A stretch of DNA of 64,000 bases, from positions 125,749,498 through 125,813,497 of the forward strand of contig CM075729.1 of NCBI GenBank assembly GCA_037974335.1, given 5' to 3'. Shown piece by piece: positions 35,226 through 46,100 of this stretch (position 1 is its first letter; every line of letters begins with the position of its first letter). The notes under the pieces are model-generated. The model was not told where the DNA came from, ran no database searches, and worked only from the letters and a program-made list of their open reading frames with translations. Both the position numbers and the translations under genes were made by a program. This stretch comes from Prionace glauca. Taxonomy: Eukaryota > Chordata > Chondrichthyes > Carcharhiniformes > Carcharhinidae.

Positions 35226-36391
35226 ATTCAGGATGTAATTACTCGCGCTCTGCGTTGTGGCTTGAAAAGAGTTAATAAGCAACAGTTTTCACTCATCAAG
35301 GAATGTTCCAAGTTTGAAACAGAAGTTTACAGTGCCAGCTGTCTACAGGGAAACAGAAGTAATGGCGAGAGCACAGACCGAGTATTGACCTGCGCCTGAA
35401 GCTGAATCAGGAAGCAAGAACTTCAGCGCGCCTTTGAAATCGCTGCCCTATTTTCATAACTATTAGATTACAACATATTAAAGTTTACTGTGTTAGTTCA
35501 CGAAGCTGCCTCATGATGCCTGTATGATTAAAGTGATCATTCAAGTGATCACAATTCCAATTTACATACGCTAAATTCCCTTAGCCAAGAATAACATCAT
35601 ACGTGTTATCAGTTTCGTCACTGGCGCAGTAACCTACAGCCGTTCTAGGGAGAGCCGGGCTGAAGAGTCACTAAAATGTGACTCAACATAAAGAATCTTG
35701 AAATAGCGCCTGCTACTGGAATATCAGAATAACATGTTTCCTGTGGGATTGAACAGCAGTAGCAAGGGATATCTAATCAATGTGACCACATAGCCTTTAG
35801 TTTCGTGCAATAGCGCCATCGCGTGGAGACGTTTAGAGCTGCCCGAAGCAATGCAATAGGTGGCAAAATCATTGCACATGTAACTGGTACATGTGACTCA
35901 GGTCAGACCGAGATGGAATTTCTTGAGGCTTTGGCTGACAAGATTTGATGAATTTTGGCTTTTAGATACCTTCTGAGCTATTGCGAGATCTGGAAGCCAC
36001 CAAAATTAAAGCAACCAGGCAGGTCACCAGAAGCATAGGTAACGACAGCAACGAGGTATTAAAAGGCCAGGCCAGGTACGAGTTCCTGCCATAGTTCTGG
36101 ACAAATCTAGAATACAGCTTTTCAGCAGTAAGCATTGAACTTTCGCTATGTGGGAGACTGCCTGAGATCGCCACCCTAAGATGCTAACAGTTAAATCTGG
36201 TTCAGAATTAAACAGCAACCAGCAAGGACATACCAAAGTACCCTTATTCACCGACCTGGAAAGTTTACAGCAGGCAATACTTTCTGGGTTTCCTGAGACA
36301 GACAGTGTTGATGCATCTGAATGAGCGAGTTGGACGGGATCAGAGGTCAATTATCCAGACTGTTTCTTCAGAAAATATGTTGATAATAATG
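35226..36391. other. Single-copy stretch, one small membrane ORF
   Basis: No repeat family recognised here. The only candidate is the small minus-strand frame listed at 35962-36132. Confidence 0.4.
35962..36132 (-). CDS. Candidate small single-pass membrane peptide
   Basis: The ATG-initiated minus-strand frame of 56 residues starts MLTAEKLYSRF and has a clear hydrophobic stretch (SLLSLPMLLVTCLVALILVA) followed by a basic RSRNSSEGI end. It lies outside the duplicated units, between the ITIM exon and the unit C relic on the same strand. I recognise no family. A CAGAAG|GTATCT near its end could be a donor, so it might instead be an exon, but its phase does not match the V exons. Chance is a real possibility. 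Confidence 0.22.
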   Translation of the reverse strand, partial: LTAEKLYSRFVQNYGRNSYLAWPFNTSLLSLPMLLVTCLVALILVASRSRNSSEGI

Positions 36392-36693
36392 TTCCATCTA
36401 TTCGTTCATCCTTCCATCGATTCGTCCATCCAGCTGTTCATCCCTTTATTCGTCCATCCATCTTTCTTTCTGTCCGTCCGTCCGTTCATCCGTCTGTCCA
36501 GCCTTTCATCTGTCCCTCCATCCAATCATCCATCCACCCATCTATCCATCCGCCCGTCCATCAGTCCATCAATTTATCATTGTATTCATCTGTCCGTCCT
36601 TTCATTCATCCATCTATCCATACATCCATTCATCCGCCCGTTTGTCCAACCATCCACCCGCCCATCCATCCATCTATCCATCCGTCCAGCCAT
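36392..36693. repeat. (TCCA/TCCG)n degenerate microsatellite
   Basis: About 300 bases of TCCATCCA-type tetranucleotides with frequent TTCA, TCCG and TCTG variants. The long open frames here (Ser-Ile-His-Pro rich) are a by-product. Confidence 0.93.
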
Positions 36694-37867
36694 GTGTTTG
36701 TTAAGTTTAGGCTGCACTCCAATATGGAGATGGAGTTACAGAGGAAGAGTTTCAGCTTCGGCAGCTAGGACACTGTTTTTTGTATTTAAAGTAGGCCCTG
36801 CTGTTCTTTGCTAACAGACTTTTAGCTGCCTTTATAGAAAGTATTGAATCCCGTTTTCAAGGACAAAATTACTTTCTAGGGAACGGAAACGTTACAATTT
36901 CAGCTCCCCAGCGTGAACAACGGACATTACACGGATTATGCATGGGATTATGGCTCGGGTAAATGCATGGGATTAACGGATGGGATCTGGGTGGGATTCT
37001 GGCTGGTGCAGAATCGAACGGCCCCGTTCTGCGCTGTCGGGTTCTGTGGCTTAAATGTAGATGCTAATTTCCAGCATTATGTATGGCATGGAGGATGGTG
37101 GTGTCAAAAATCACCATATTGCTTCCATGCTTATTGTCCAAAGGAAACCTCTAGCTCCTTTTACACTAGTCTTCTCCAGGCCTTTATTTCCCACATCAAA
37201 CTACTTTTCCGAATAGAGCGATTTGATATGTATTCCTCATTAAGATTGCAAAAGTCACTTGCTAATACAGTCGGTTTGACTTGCTTGAGCATTAGTGTTT
37301 CACATGTTTGCCCTGGCTACGGAACTCCCTCTAAATTAACTGTTGGGGAATGTTTTATTGAATATTTCAATAGACACCGAGCAGGAAGTGAAAAATTTAT
37401 GATTATTTCACCCTTGGTAGTTTTTAGTCAGTAAAGTGCGTGCAGATTCATTGATGGAGTTTTACTTCATAGTTATCTATCCAAAGTAAGTATAATCATA
37501 TTGTTGATTTCTGAGTGATTCCTTCCCTATATCTACGTCATCATTTGCCGACTGCTTTCCACATTCTTCTACTAGAAATTTGTTTAGCCCAACTATGCCG
37601 ACTTGATCATCCATTAACTGTTTTCTACAACAACATGGGCTCATCACTCTAAGGAATATTTCGCAGCTGAATGAGTTAATGTTGTTTTACTTCATATGTC
37701 ATTGTGATGTGCTGATAAGCTATTAGTTTTAACTACCCGATTTTAGTTGGTCCCGTGGTGATGTTTTAAGAATAAAAAAGATATCATTCTTCCGCGTCTG
37801 ATTTGCCTTGCAGGTGTCTAATTCATTGACATTTGTTTTTGCCTTTGGGTACTTGTTCCCCTTTTCA
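36694..37867. other. SINE tail and otherwise unassigned sequence
   Basis: 36940-37052 is a forward SINE tail (GGGTAAATGCATGGGATTAA, then GTGCAGAATCGAACGG). The rest is AT-rich with no feature I can support. Confidence 0.45.
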
Positions 37868-38325
37868 ATTACAATGGCACTGTGGCATTGCCTCTGGACT
37901 AGTAATTCAGAAACCCAGGGCAATTCTCTGAGGACTCGGGTTCGAATCCCACCACGGCAGATGGTGATATTTGAATAGAATCAAAACCTGGAATTCAGAG
38001 TCTGGTGATGACTGTGAAACCATTGTTTATTGTTGGAAAAAAAACCCAACTGGTACAGTAATGTCTTTTGGGGAAGGAAACCTGCTGTCCTTTCCTGGTC
38101 TCAGTAAGAAGTTTCACAAAGTCCAACAGGTTTATTTGGTACCATGAACTTTCAGAGCGCTGCTCTTTCATCAGGTGAGTGGCTTACGTGATCTGGCCTA
38201 CATGTGACTCCAGCCCACAGTAATGTGGTTGACACTTAAATGCCCTCATGGATGGGCAATAAATACTGGCCCAGCCGACGACGCCCATATCCTATAAACG
38301 AACGAATATTTTAAAAAAATGCAGG
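37868..38325 (+). mobile_element. V-SINE-like element with a foldback arm inserted
   Basis: tRNA-like head (CTCTGGACTAGTAATTCAGA, then CGGGTTCGAATCCC) and tail GGCAATAAATACTGGCCCAG. At 38103-38190 it is split by one arm of the foldback family seen at 13741-14366 (AAAGTCCAACAGGTTTATTT, TTCATCAGGTGAGTGG), after which the SINE resumes at TCTGGCCTACATGTGACTCC. Confidence 0.82.
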
Positions 38326-39004
38326 AAATAGTGGGAAGGGTTCTCAACTATTTTGAAATATAGAGCTCCCTTGGTGATATGAGTGCAACTTAAGGAGAGT
38401 GTTTATACGCTTTTGAACTTTCTATCCTTTGTTAAAGAAATCAAAAATCATTGTAACACATATTTTTCTTCGGCATAAAGACGAGTGATACCACAGGACA
38501 TGTATTAATAGTTTTGCTTCAGGTACGCAATAAGAACCTTGTTGCAAGTCTGGGCAATAATTCAATCAAAATTTGGGCATCGACTCCACCCGAAATTTCA
38601 TCTCCTTGGGGCCGCGGCAATGGCACAGAAGGAGCGATCCCCTTAGAGGCCGATCCCTGATCTGCTTATACTGTGTTCGCCGGTTTCGAGGTCAATTCTG
38701 TGATCAAGCTAAAACGTTCTGCAGCTCACTATCCCTGCAGCTGCCGCCAGAGTCCCGCCGGTTGTCTGGAGACATCGGACAGCGGCTGATGGTGCCCTAA
38801 CACCTCAGGGTACCTTCCATGTCGTTGTTGAACCCGAGATAGGAAGATGTCAAATGTAAAGAACTCCTGATTGACGCTCTCCAGAAGCTTAAGTAGATGA
38901 AAAATGATTACTGGAGAAGGCTAAGAAACGAGAATAGATCTTGGACTTAATATACAAAAAGAGGCAAGAAAGGATTTTGAAAGAAATATTTGATTGAAGT
39001 AAAA
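38326..39004. other. Unassigned sequence, no gene seen
   Basis: A slightly GC-richer patch at 38580-38800 has a 75-residue frame on the plus strand, but nothing in it is recognisable. Confidence 0.35.
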
Positions 39005-39302
39005 GTTTATTTATTATTAAGTTTACATTAACACTGTAATGAAGCTACTGTGAAAAATCCACTTGGCACCACTCCCCGGAGTCTGTTCAGGTACACTGAG
39101 CGAGAATTGAGCATGGCCAATGCACCTAACCAGCACCTCTTTCGGATTGTGGGAGGAAGCCAGAGTACCCAGTGGAAACCCACACAAGCATGAGCAGAAC
39201 GTGAAGACTTCACACAGACAGTGACCCAAACCCGGAATAGAACCTGGATTCCTACCGCTGGAAGCAGCAGCGCTGGCCACAGCGCCACCACGCCGCCCCA
39301 TA
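39005..39302 (-). mobile_element. tRNA-derived SINE (reverse)
   Basis: From GTTTATTTATTATTAAG (reverse of the AATAAATAAAC tail) to CAGCGCCACCACGCCGCCCC head. Confidence 0.9.
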
Positions 39303-39754
39303 CAAATCAAAGACAATGAAAGAATCTCTATCAAAACCTGCTCGCCCAGAGATCACAAGCTGAGGTGATCTACCTGGCCTACAAGAAGTCAGCCAACCAT
39401 ACAAATTGTATTTAGAGAAAAGACTTCGTTTAAAGGAAAATACTTAAGCCTACATCAGGAACCCTAAACGAAACACGGGCATACTCAACCACCTTCTTAT
39501 CCGCGAGAGTAACATATTTGGAGAAAATCTACTCCTCAATATCTCCAGGACAGCTTATTATAGTTAGAGGGTTCCTTCATTGGAAAATGATTGCGATGAC
39601 AGATGCCAAATAGTGAAGACCGTACAAAAAAGTAATTCATCACAATTCGTTGTTGGTTACAATGATTAATAAAAGAGTAAATGAACAAAAACATCGTGTG
39701 TTTATGAACTTTTGAGAGTAAAAATATCAACAATATATAGCAAAAATGCAGCTC

Positions 39755-39760
39755 TTTAAT
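39755..39760 (-). promoter_or_regulatory. Candidate polyadenylation signal ATTAAA
   Basis: ATTAAA on the minus strand, about 130 bases past the TAA of the ITIM exon. It is a common variant signal and no canonical AATAAA lies closer. Support is positional only. Confidence 0.35.
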
Positions 39761-39891
39761 TTACAGGAAAGGTCTACTGCACCTTCTATTTTGTGCCAAA
39801 GATCGCGTTCATCGAAATTCAATCCTGAATTTACTAATGATTTACTAGTTTTCAGAGCCGTTCCTCTGCCGGTTCCATACCTGAGACGTCA

Positions 39892-40134
39892 TTAGCGTAC
39901 TGGGGCCCGAACCACCCCGTACACTATCGGTTCTTCCGTCTGGTTTCGAGGTCTCACTGGCGCCTGATTCTTGTTCTTATCACGACCTGGCCTCACTACC
40001 GCGTACACAACATTGTCTTCGCCTCGTTGAGGCGGGGGGCCCGCGACATGATTGTTCGTGCGGTTCCCCGGATGCCGTGTTTTGGGTTTGGCGATGCGCA
40101 GGTCAGCATAAACAACATTGTTCGACGTGCCTCC
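39892..40134 (-). CDS. Last exon: cytoplasmic tail with three ITIM-like motifs
   Basis: Acceptor TTTCATTTGAG at 40135-40145; the exon starts GGAGGCACG in phase 0 and ends at TAA (39892-39894), giving 80 residues. The motifs are NNVVYADL, EDNVVYAVV and EPIVYGVV, spaced about 35 and 25 residues apart and separated by basic, Pro- and Asn-rich linkers. Three evenly spread tyrosines, all in V/I-V-Y context, are far from chance expectation. The exon is richer in GC and CpG than its flanks. Confidence 0.78.
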   Translation of the reverse strand, partial: GGTSNNVVYADLRIAKPKTRHPGNRTNNHVAGPPPQRGEDNVVYAVVRPGRDKNKNQAPVRPRNQTEEPIVYGVVRAPVR

Positions 40135-43100
40135 CTCAAATGAAACAAAATTTAAAAATAAAGAAACGGAAATGTTAACACTGCAGTTGCTCAGTAGAAT
40201 AATACCGTTCCTGACCTAATGGAAAACCGCAGAAAGACATGTTGCGAAAAAGTGCTTAGAAGTTAGAAGTGCAAGCGCACAGAGTGCAAAAAATGAAACA
40301 TTTGTAGTGAAAGGCCAAGCAACAGGGTTACCAAAGCAACAAGTTACCAAGACTTTCAGGTATGAATTTTTTTGAAGTCAGCCAATCAATTTGAATTTGG
40401 CAATTAGAAACCGGCAACCGATTGATACTGGCAATTTAGGACCAATCCCATTGTGAGGGATATTGAAGTGTCATCACAGCTATAAAAGAAAAGAGCAGCG
40501 GGACAAAAGGCAGAGGTCAACTGCCGCCTGCCACAGCTCAAAGCCCTTAGCTTAATGCCTCATTGAGTAAAGGTACCAAAGAAAAAAGAATAGACAGAGA
40601 AGGTCCGAATATTCCGAAAGACACAAAGCTGGTTGTAATTTAGAAAGTGACTAAAACTATATTTTTTGTTAATGATTTAGGTTTGTATTTGATGGAACAA
40701 CATTCCATTAGAATCATGTTTTATTCGTGTTGTTAATTATTTAGCTAACTTATTGTTATTTGGATAAGATGTTGTTTCTTGTTAACTTCAGAGAGAGTGC
40801 CAGGAAGTATCTTGATTTGTCCACTAGAGGTCGCTGAAGAGCAGGTCACACCACACTGACTTTTTTACAGATTATAAGACATATTTCTCTTTGAGTGGTT
40901 AGGTTTAATCCTCAGATGAGGGATAAACCTCTGCTTTATAACAGATGTCCTCTGCATCCATTGATCCCCTGTGTATGGCAGAACAGGAATTGAGAAATAC
41001 CTCGAAATCTCAGCAATTAATATGGAAGCGAAATTCCTTCAAGTTTGCAACTTGCATTTAAACCTGTTAGGGTTTTTTTTTGCTATTCTACCAGGGCGGA
41101 CAATGGTGTTATCCTTAGATTATTAATACAAAAATACAATTAATGTTATATAAATCCTGGGGCAAATTCCATCATGGTGGATGGGTGGATTTTGAATTCA
41201 ATAATAATAACTGTGGAATTAAGAATCTACAGATGACCATAAAAGCATTGTCACATGTCCGAAGAAGCTTTCTGGTTCACTCATACCTCTTTAGGGAAGG
41301 AAATCTGCCATCCTTACTCGGTCTTGTCGACATGTGACTGCAGAGCCATAGTAGTGTAGTTCACACTCAGCTGCCCCCAGCAAGTCACCCAGTTGTTCAA
41401 GAAGGCAGCTCACCACCACCATCTTAAGGCGAGCTAGGGATGGGGAATAAATGCTGGCTGGCAAGCGAAGTCCATGTCCCACGAGCGAATTTAAAAAATG
41501 CCAGTGACAGAGGCCAAGAATCTTTTGGATTATTTAGTCCATCAGTTGGTTGGCTATGAACGGATTGCTATTGTTTACAAGTATTGTTAAAAGCACATAG
41601 AAACTTTTGACAGTTCTTTATTGATCCGAACCTCTCTTAAATGAGGCCATAAGCTCTCAGAAGGTTTTTTGGTGACCTGTTAATCAGCGAGGTTAGGGTT
41701 AGTTTTCTTGAAATAGAGTTTGCTCTTTCAAAACAGAAGATATTAGCAGTGCTCCTGTCCTGCAACAACACCCCTGCAGCGATTGAAGGTTGGAAGATGA
41801 TTGTTAGAGTTGATATTTGTTCCTGACACCCAGGGATACATTTCACCTGGGTCTGGAGATTTATTCACTTATAAGGACTATAAACAGCTTACTATTTTCT
41901 CCCTCACCACATTTACCTTCTCAAATATTTTAGCTTTGTCTCCCTAGTTACTTTGTCTGCTTTCTTCCTCTGAGGAAAATGGAAAGTATCCATGAAGAGG
42001 CTTGTCTGTGTCACGTACTTCCAGGTGTATTTTAACTTATTGATCTCTAATTGGCCTTACTCTTTCCTTTGTTATCCAATTGTTCTTTGTGAATAGATAA
42101 AACATTTTGGGATTTTCCTAGATAATACTTGTCAATGTTTTGCCGGTTCCTTGTTTCCCTAAAGTTCATAGAAATCGTAGAATTCCTATAGTGCAGAAGG
42201 AGGCCATTCGGCCATCGAGTCTTTACCGACAACAATCCCACCCAGGTCCTGTCCCCATCACCCCACACATTTATCCCAGTAATCTCTCTAACCTTGGCAT
42301 CCCTTGCAACTAAGGATCAATTTGGCATGGCCAATCAGCCTAACCCGCACATCTTTGGTGTCTGGGTGGAAACTGGAGCACACAGAGGAAACTCACCCAG
42401 ACACAGGGGGGAAGGTGTAGATTGCACAATTTCAGTGACCCAAGCAGGGAATTGAACCCAGGCCACTGGAGCTGTGAGACAGCAGTGTTCACCACTGTGT
42501 CACCATGCAGCCCCAAAAGTGTGCAAAACACAATCCCCCACTACCAGAAATTTAGCAGTCGGGTATCCCGCATTTGGGGACATCACAGCTGTCAGCACAC
42601 CCGAAGGGCATTGGGCTAACTCGCCCTGGGCGAACCACCTTCTTGATCATGGTTTCACCCCATCAGGTAAGTAATCTTAAGCATCATATTAGAGCTGCAG
42701 CGTCAATAATATAAGGAGTCAGCCATTAGACCCATCAAGTCGATGGCTACTCTCTGTAGTGGCATCCAACCATTCCCGTTCGTCCACTTAAGCCCTGTAG
42801 GTTTATTCCCTTATGTTCCTATCCCATTTACTTCCGAAATCCTTTATCAGCTTTGTTTTCATTTTCCTCCATCTCCCTTAGAGATTGCGAGTTTCAGGTC
42901 ATCGTCACTCGCTGCATAAGGAAGTTCTGCCACAGATCCCCTCCCCCTCTGCTGCGCAAAACCTTAAATTCAGTAGAGAGGAACAGCCTTTATTTTCCTC
43001 CTTATTTAATTCTGGCAACTCGTGTGCACCTCCAACAAATAGTGCTCTTCAATCACGATTGCTCCAAGGAGAACAACACGAAATTCCCCAACCTAACCTT

Positions 43101-46100
43101 GTAACTAAAAGCTTTCAACCTTGAAATTGTTCCGATAAATCTCTTTTCTGCATTTCCAAATATCATTTCCGTTCTTATAAAGTATGGTGACCAGAATTGT
43201 TATTTATATATTAGTATCACAAGTAGGCTTACAGTCATACTGAAATGAAGTTATTGTGAGAATCCGCTATTCTCCACAGTCCTGCGCCTGTTCGGATACA
43301 CTGAGAGAGAATTAAGCATGGACCATGCACCCAACCAGCACCTCTTTCGGACTGTGGGGGGAAACCCTTGAACATGGGGAGAATATGCAAACTCTGCACA
43401 GACAGTGACCCAAGTTCGGAATTGAAACTGGTGCTGTGAGTCAGCAGTGGTAGTCACTGTGCCACCATACTCAAGGATAATCAGAATGCTATTAAACTCG
43501 TCTTCCCTGCGTTTGTATTCAATGCAGCGATACAGGAATGTAAAAGTCCGGTTGCCTTGTCAGTTTCCTCTCAACTTTAACTGTTTATACACATAAACCT
43601 GCAATCTCATTTTTTTATATTTAATTTCACTCTTTCACTTTTCATGCTCCTGTTTGTTTTTTACAGTACTGGTTTATTGACATCTGAGATTTGCTTTCGT
43701 TTTTGCTTCGTCCTACACTATACGCTGTGTGGTACGTCACTTCAATTTAACTCCCTGTATTCGACGTACCTATTTACAATACTCAATATTGTCATGACGG
43801 AGCAACTGCCCATGCAACATTTTACACTCCAGTCAAACACCTTTAATCTATGTTCTTTTGAAGGAGTAGGCCATTCGTCCTCTCGAGCCTGATGCGACAT
43901 TCAGTTAGATCATCGCTGATCCACCTCAGAGCTATTTTCCTGCACCATCTCCACAGCCCTTCGTTGTCTCCAATATACAGACTCGAACCATCTCTGCTGT
44001 GCTCATGCTGAATGACTGAGCCTCCACATTCTTCTGGGGTAGTGAAATTCCACCTCGTTTTAGTTCGACATGCCCTTCTCCTTACTGTATGCCCCCTGAA
44101 ACTGAACGATTTAGTTGTAGACCCCTGCTCAAATTTCTAACTGTAGAGCACGAACTCGCGCTCGCACTAGATTGAATTCTATCTCCCTGTGTCCACCCAA
44201 TCCACCAGTCAGTTTATGTCCTCTTGAAGTTTAAGAACAAACTCCTTCCTGTTCATGACACTTGTTTTGCAATTTTACTATCATCATCAATTTGTTTAAA
44301 ATGATGATATCAAATAGCAATCGGAGGAATATGTGATTGCCGATTGAATATATTTGTTAATTTTGCTTAATAAAACACTCACAAGTGTGGCGATTCTGTG
44401 CCTTTAAAAAATGCATTTAATCATGTTCCCAGTAGCATTTCATTGGCACCATGTTGCCTGCAACCAGTGTCCTTTATTTCTGCTGAGGGGGGATAATAGA
44501 CATTCTGCTAATTTTAATCTGGACCAATGTTGTGTTCTGTGGTTTAGTGGTCCTTTGCAAACAGCTGAGCTTGATTTGAGATTGATCGATGGTTTATATT
44601 AATTAGGAAAAGCTGTGATTCAGAAAAAAAAGCAGTTTCAGTTTTGTTTGAGTTGCTGTTAGAAAGAAGACAATGTCGCTATCTCTGTCTCTCTCCAGGT
44701 GCTTGCTTGCAAGTTCCAGGACTGAAAGCCTCAGAGATTTAATCCAACATTTAAAGGACCAATCAACAGTCGGTATAAAAAGCTTAAAGTCCACTGATTT
44801 TATGCCCAGTCTAGAGAAATGTGTATGTAGGTGGGATGATGTTTGACTTGAAACAGTATAGGTAGCTAGTTGTAAAGATTCATATTGTGTTGTGTTTAAT
44901 TCGTATAATTTGTAAAATGTACGCCAAATATTTTTGTTATATTTTAACTGTGTACTGAAATAAACTTTATTTGACAAAAGCTTCCAAGTGCGTCACTTGA
45001 ATCATACCACAGCAGAAATAAAGGACACCAGTTGCAGACAACACAGTGTCAATAAAATGCTACTCGGAAGATGATTAAAATACATTTCTTAAAGGCACAG
45101 TATCATCACACTTCTGAGTATTTTATTTAGCAAAATTAACAGATGTATTCAGTTGATAATCACATATTCCTCTGATCGTTATTTGATATCATTATTTTTA
45201 ACAAATTGATGACGTGGAAAAATTGCAGAAGAAGAGGTGTCATGAGCAGAAAGGAGCTTGTTCTTAATATCTTATACTCACCCCATGCCAAAATGAAAAG
45301 TAAAATTTAGGGTCTGGGTTAACTTCATGAAATATTTCACAGTTTCTGGCCTGGGTCCTAATGCAAGAAAGAGACTTCATTCTGGGAATTATGGAGAGCA
45401 TCTGCATTTTTCGGAATCAATGTTGTCTTAAGGTAGACTTATAATTCAGATGATTGGGCGATGAACCTGATAATCTACTGTTTTCATCCTATACTTTCGT
45501 GTACGGGTGGCACAATGGTACAGTGGTTAGTGCTGCGACGTTGTAGTGCCAGGGACCCAGGTTCGATTCCTGGAGTGGGTCACTGTCTGTGAGTAGTTTG
45601 CAAATTCTCCCTGTGTATGCATAGGTTTCCTCTGGGTGCTTCGGTTTACTCCCACAGTCCTAAAATGTGCGGATTAGGTGGATGGGCCAAGCTAAATTGC
45701 CTAGCTAGGGTAAATGCATGGGCTTATGGGGATACGACGTGGGTGGTATTGTGTTTGGTGCAGATTCAATGGGCTGAATACCTTCCTTCTGTGCTGTAGG
45801 GTTCTATGAGTCTATGCTGAGATTTCATCCATGACTTCCATTCAAAACCAAAAGTCTATTAAAAATCTAAATGCTTCTGTAATTGCAATGCGGTACATCT
45901 TTCTTACCTGTGCGTCATTTCGATTAGTTGGTGTTCTGTCTGCAAAACATTTAAGATAAACATATTACACTTACGCGGTGAAGAAGGCAAGTGGAATGCA
46001 TAAATAAGTCATTTCCCAATAAATCAAGTAATCGCTCAATAATGATATGAAGCTAAAATAAAGTTCTGCAGTCAGACCTGAATGCATAACCTTTCACTGC

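Noticed and set aside
36305-36814. Long plus-strand frame rich in Ser, Ile, His and Pro
   Set aside because: It is the (TCCA)n tract read in frame; no domain and no splice context.
36913-37434. 173-residue plus-strand frame
   Set aside because: The first third is a SINE tail and the rest has no recognisable feature; judged chance.
44620-45070. Solo LTR reading (CCAAT and TATA-like near 44760, AATAAA near 44960); a similar idea at 40430-40500
   Set aside because: The borders fit the larger inverted repeat better, and no internal retroviral or LTR-element sequence is seen anywhere in the window.
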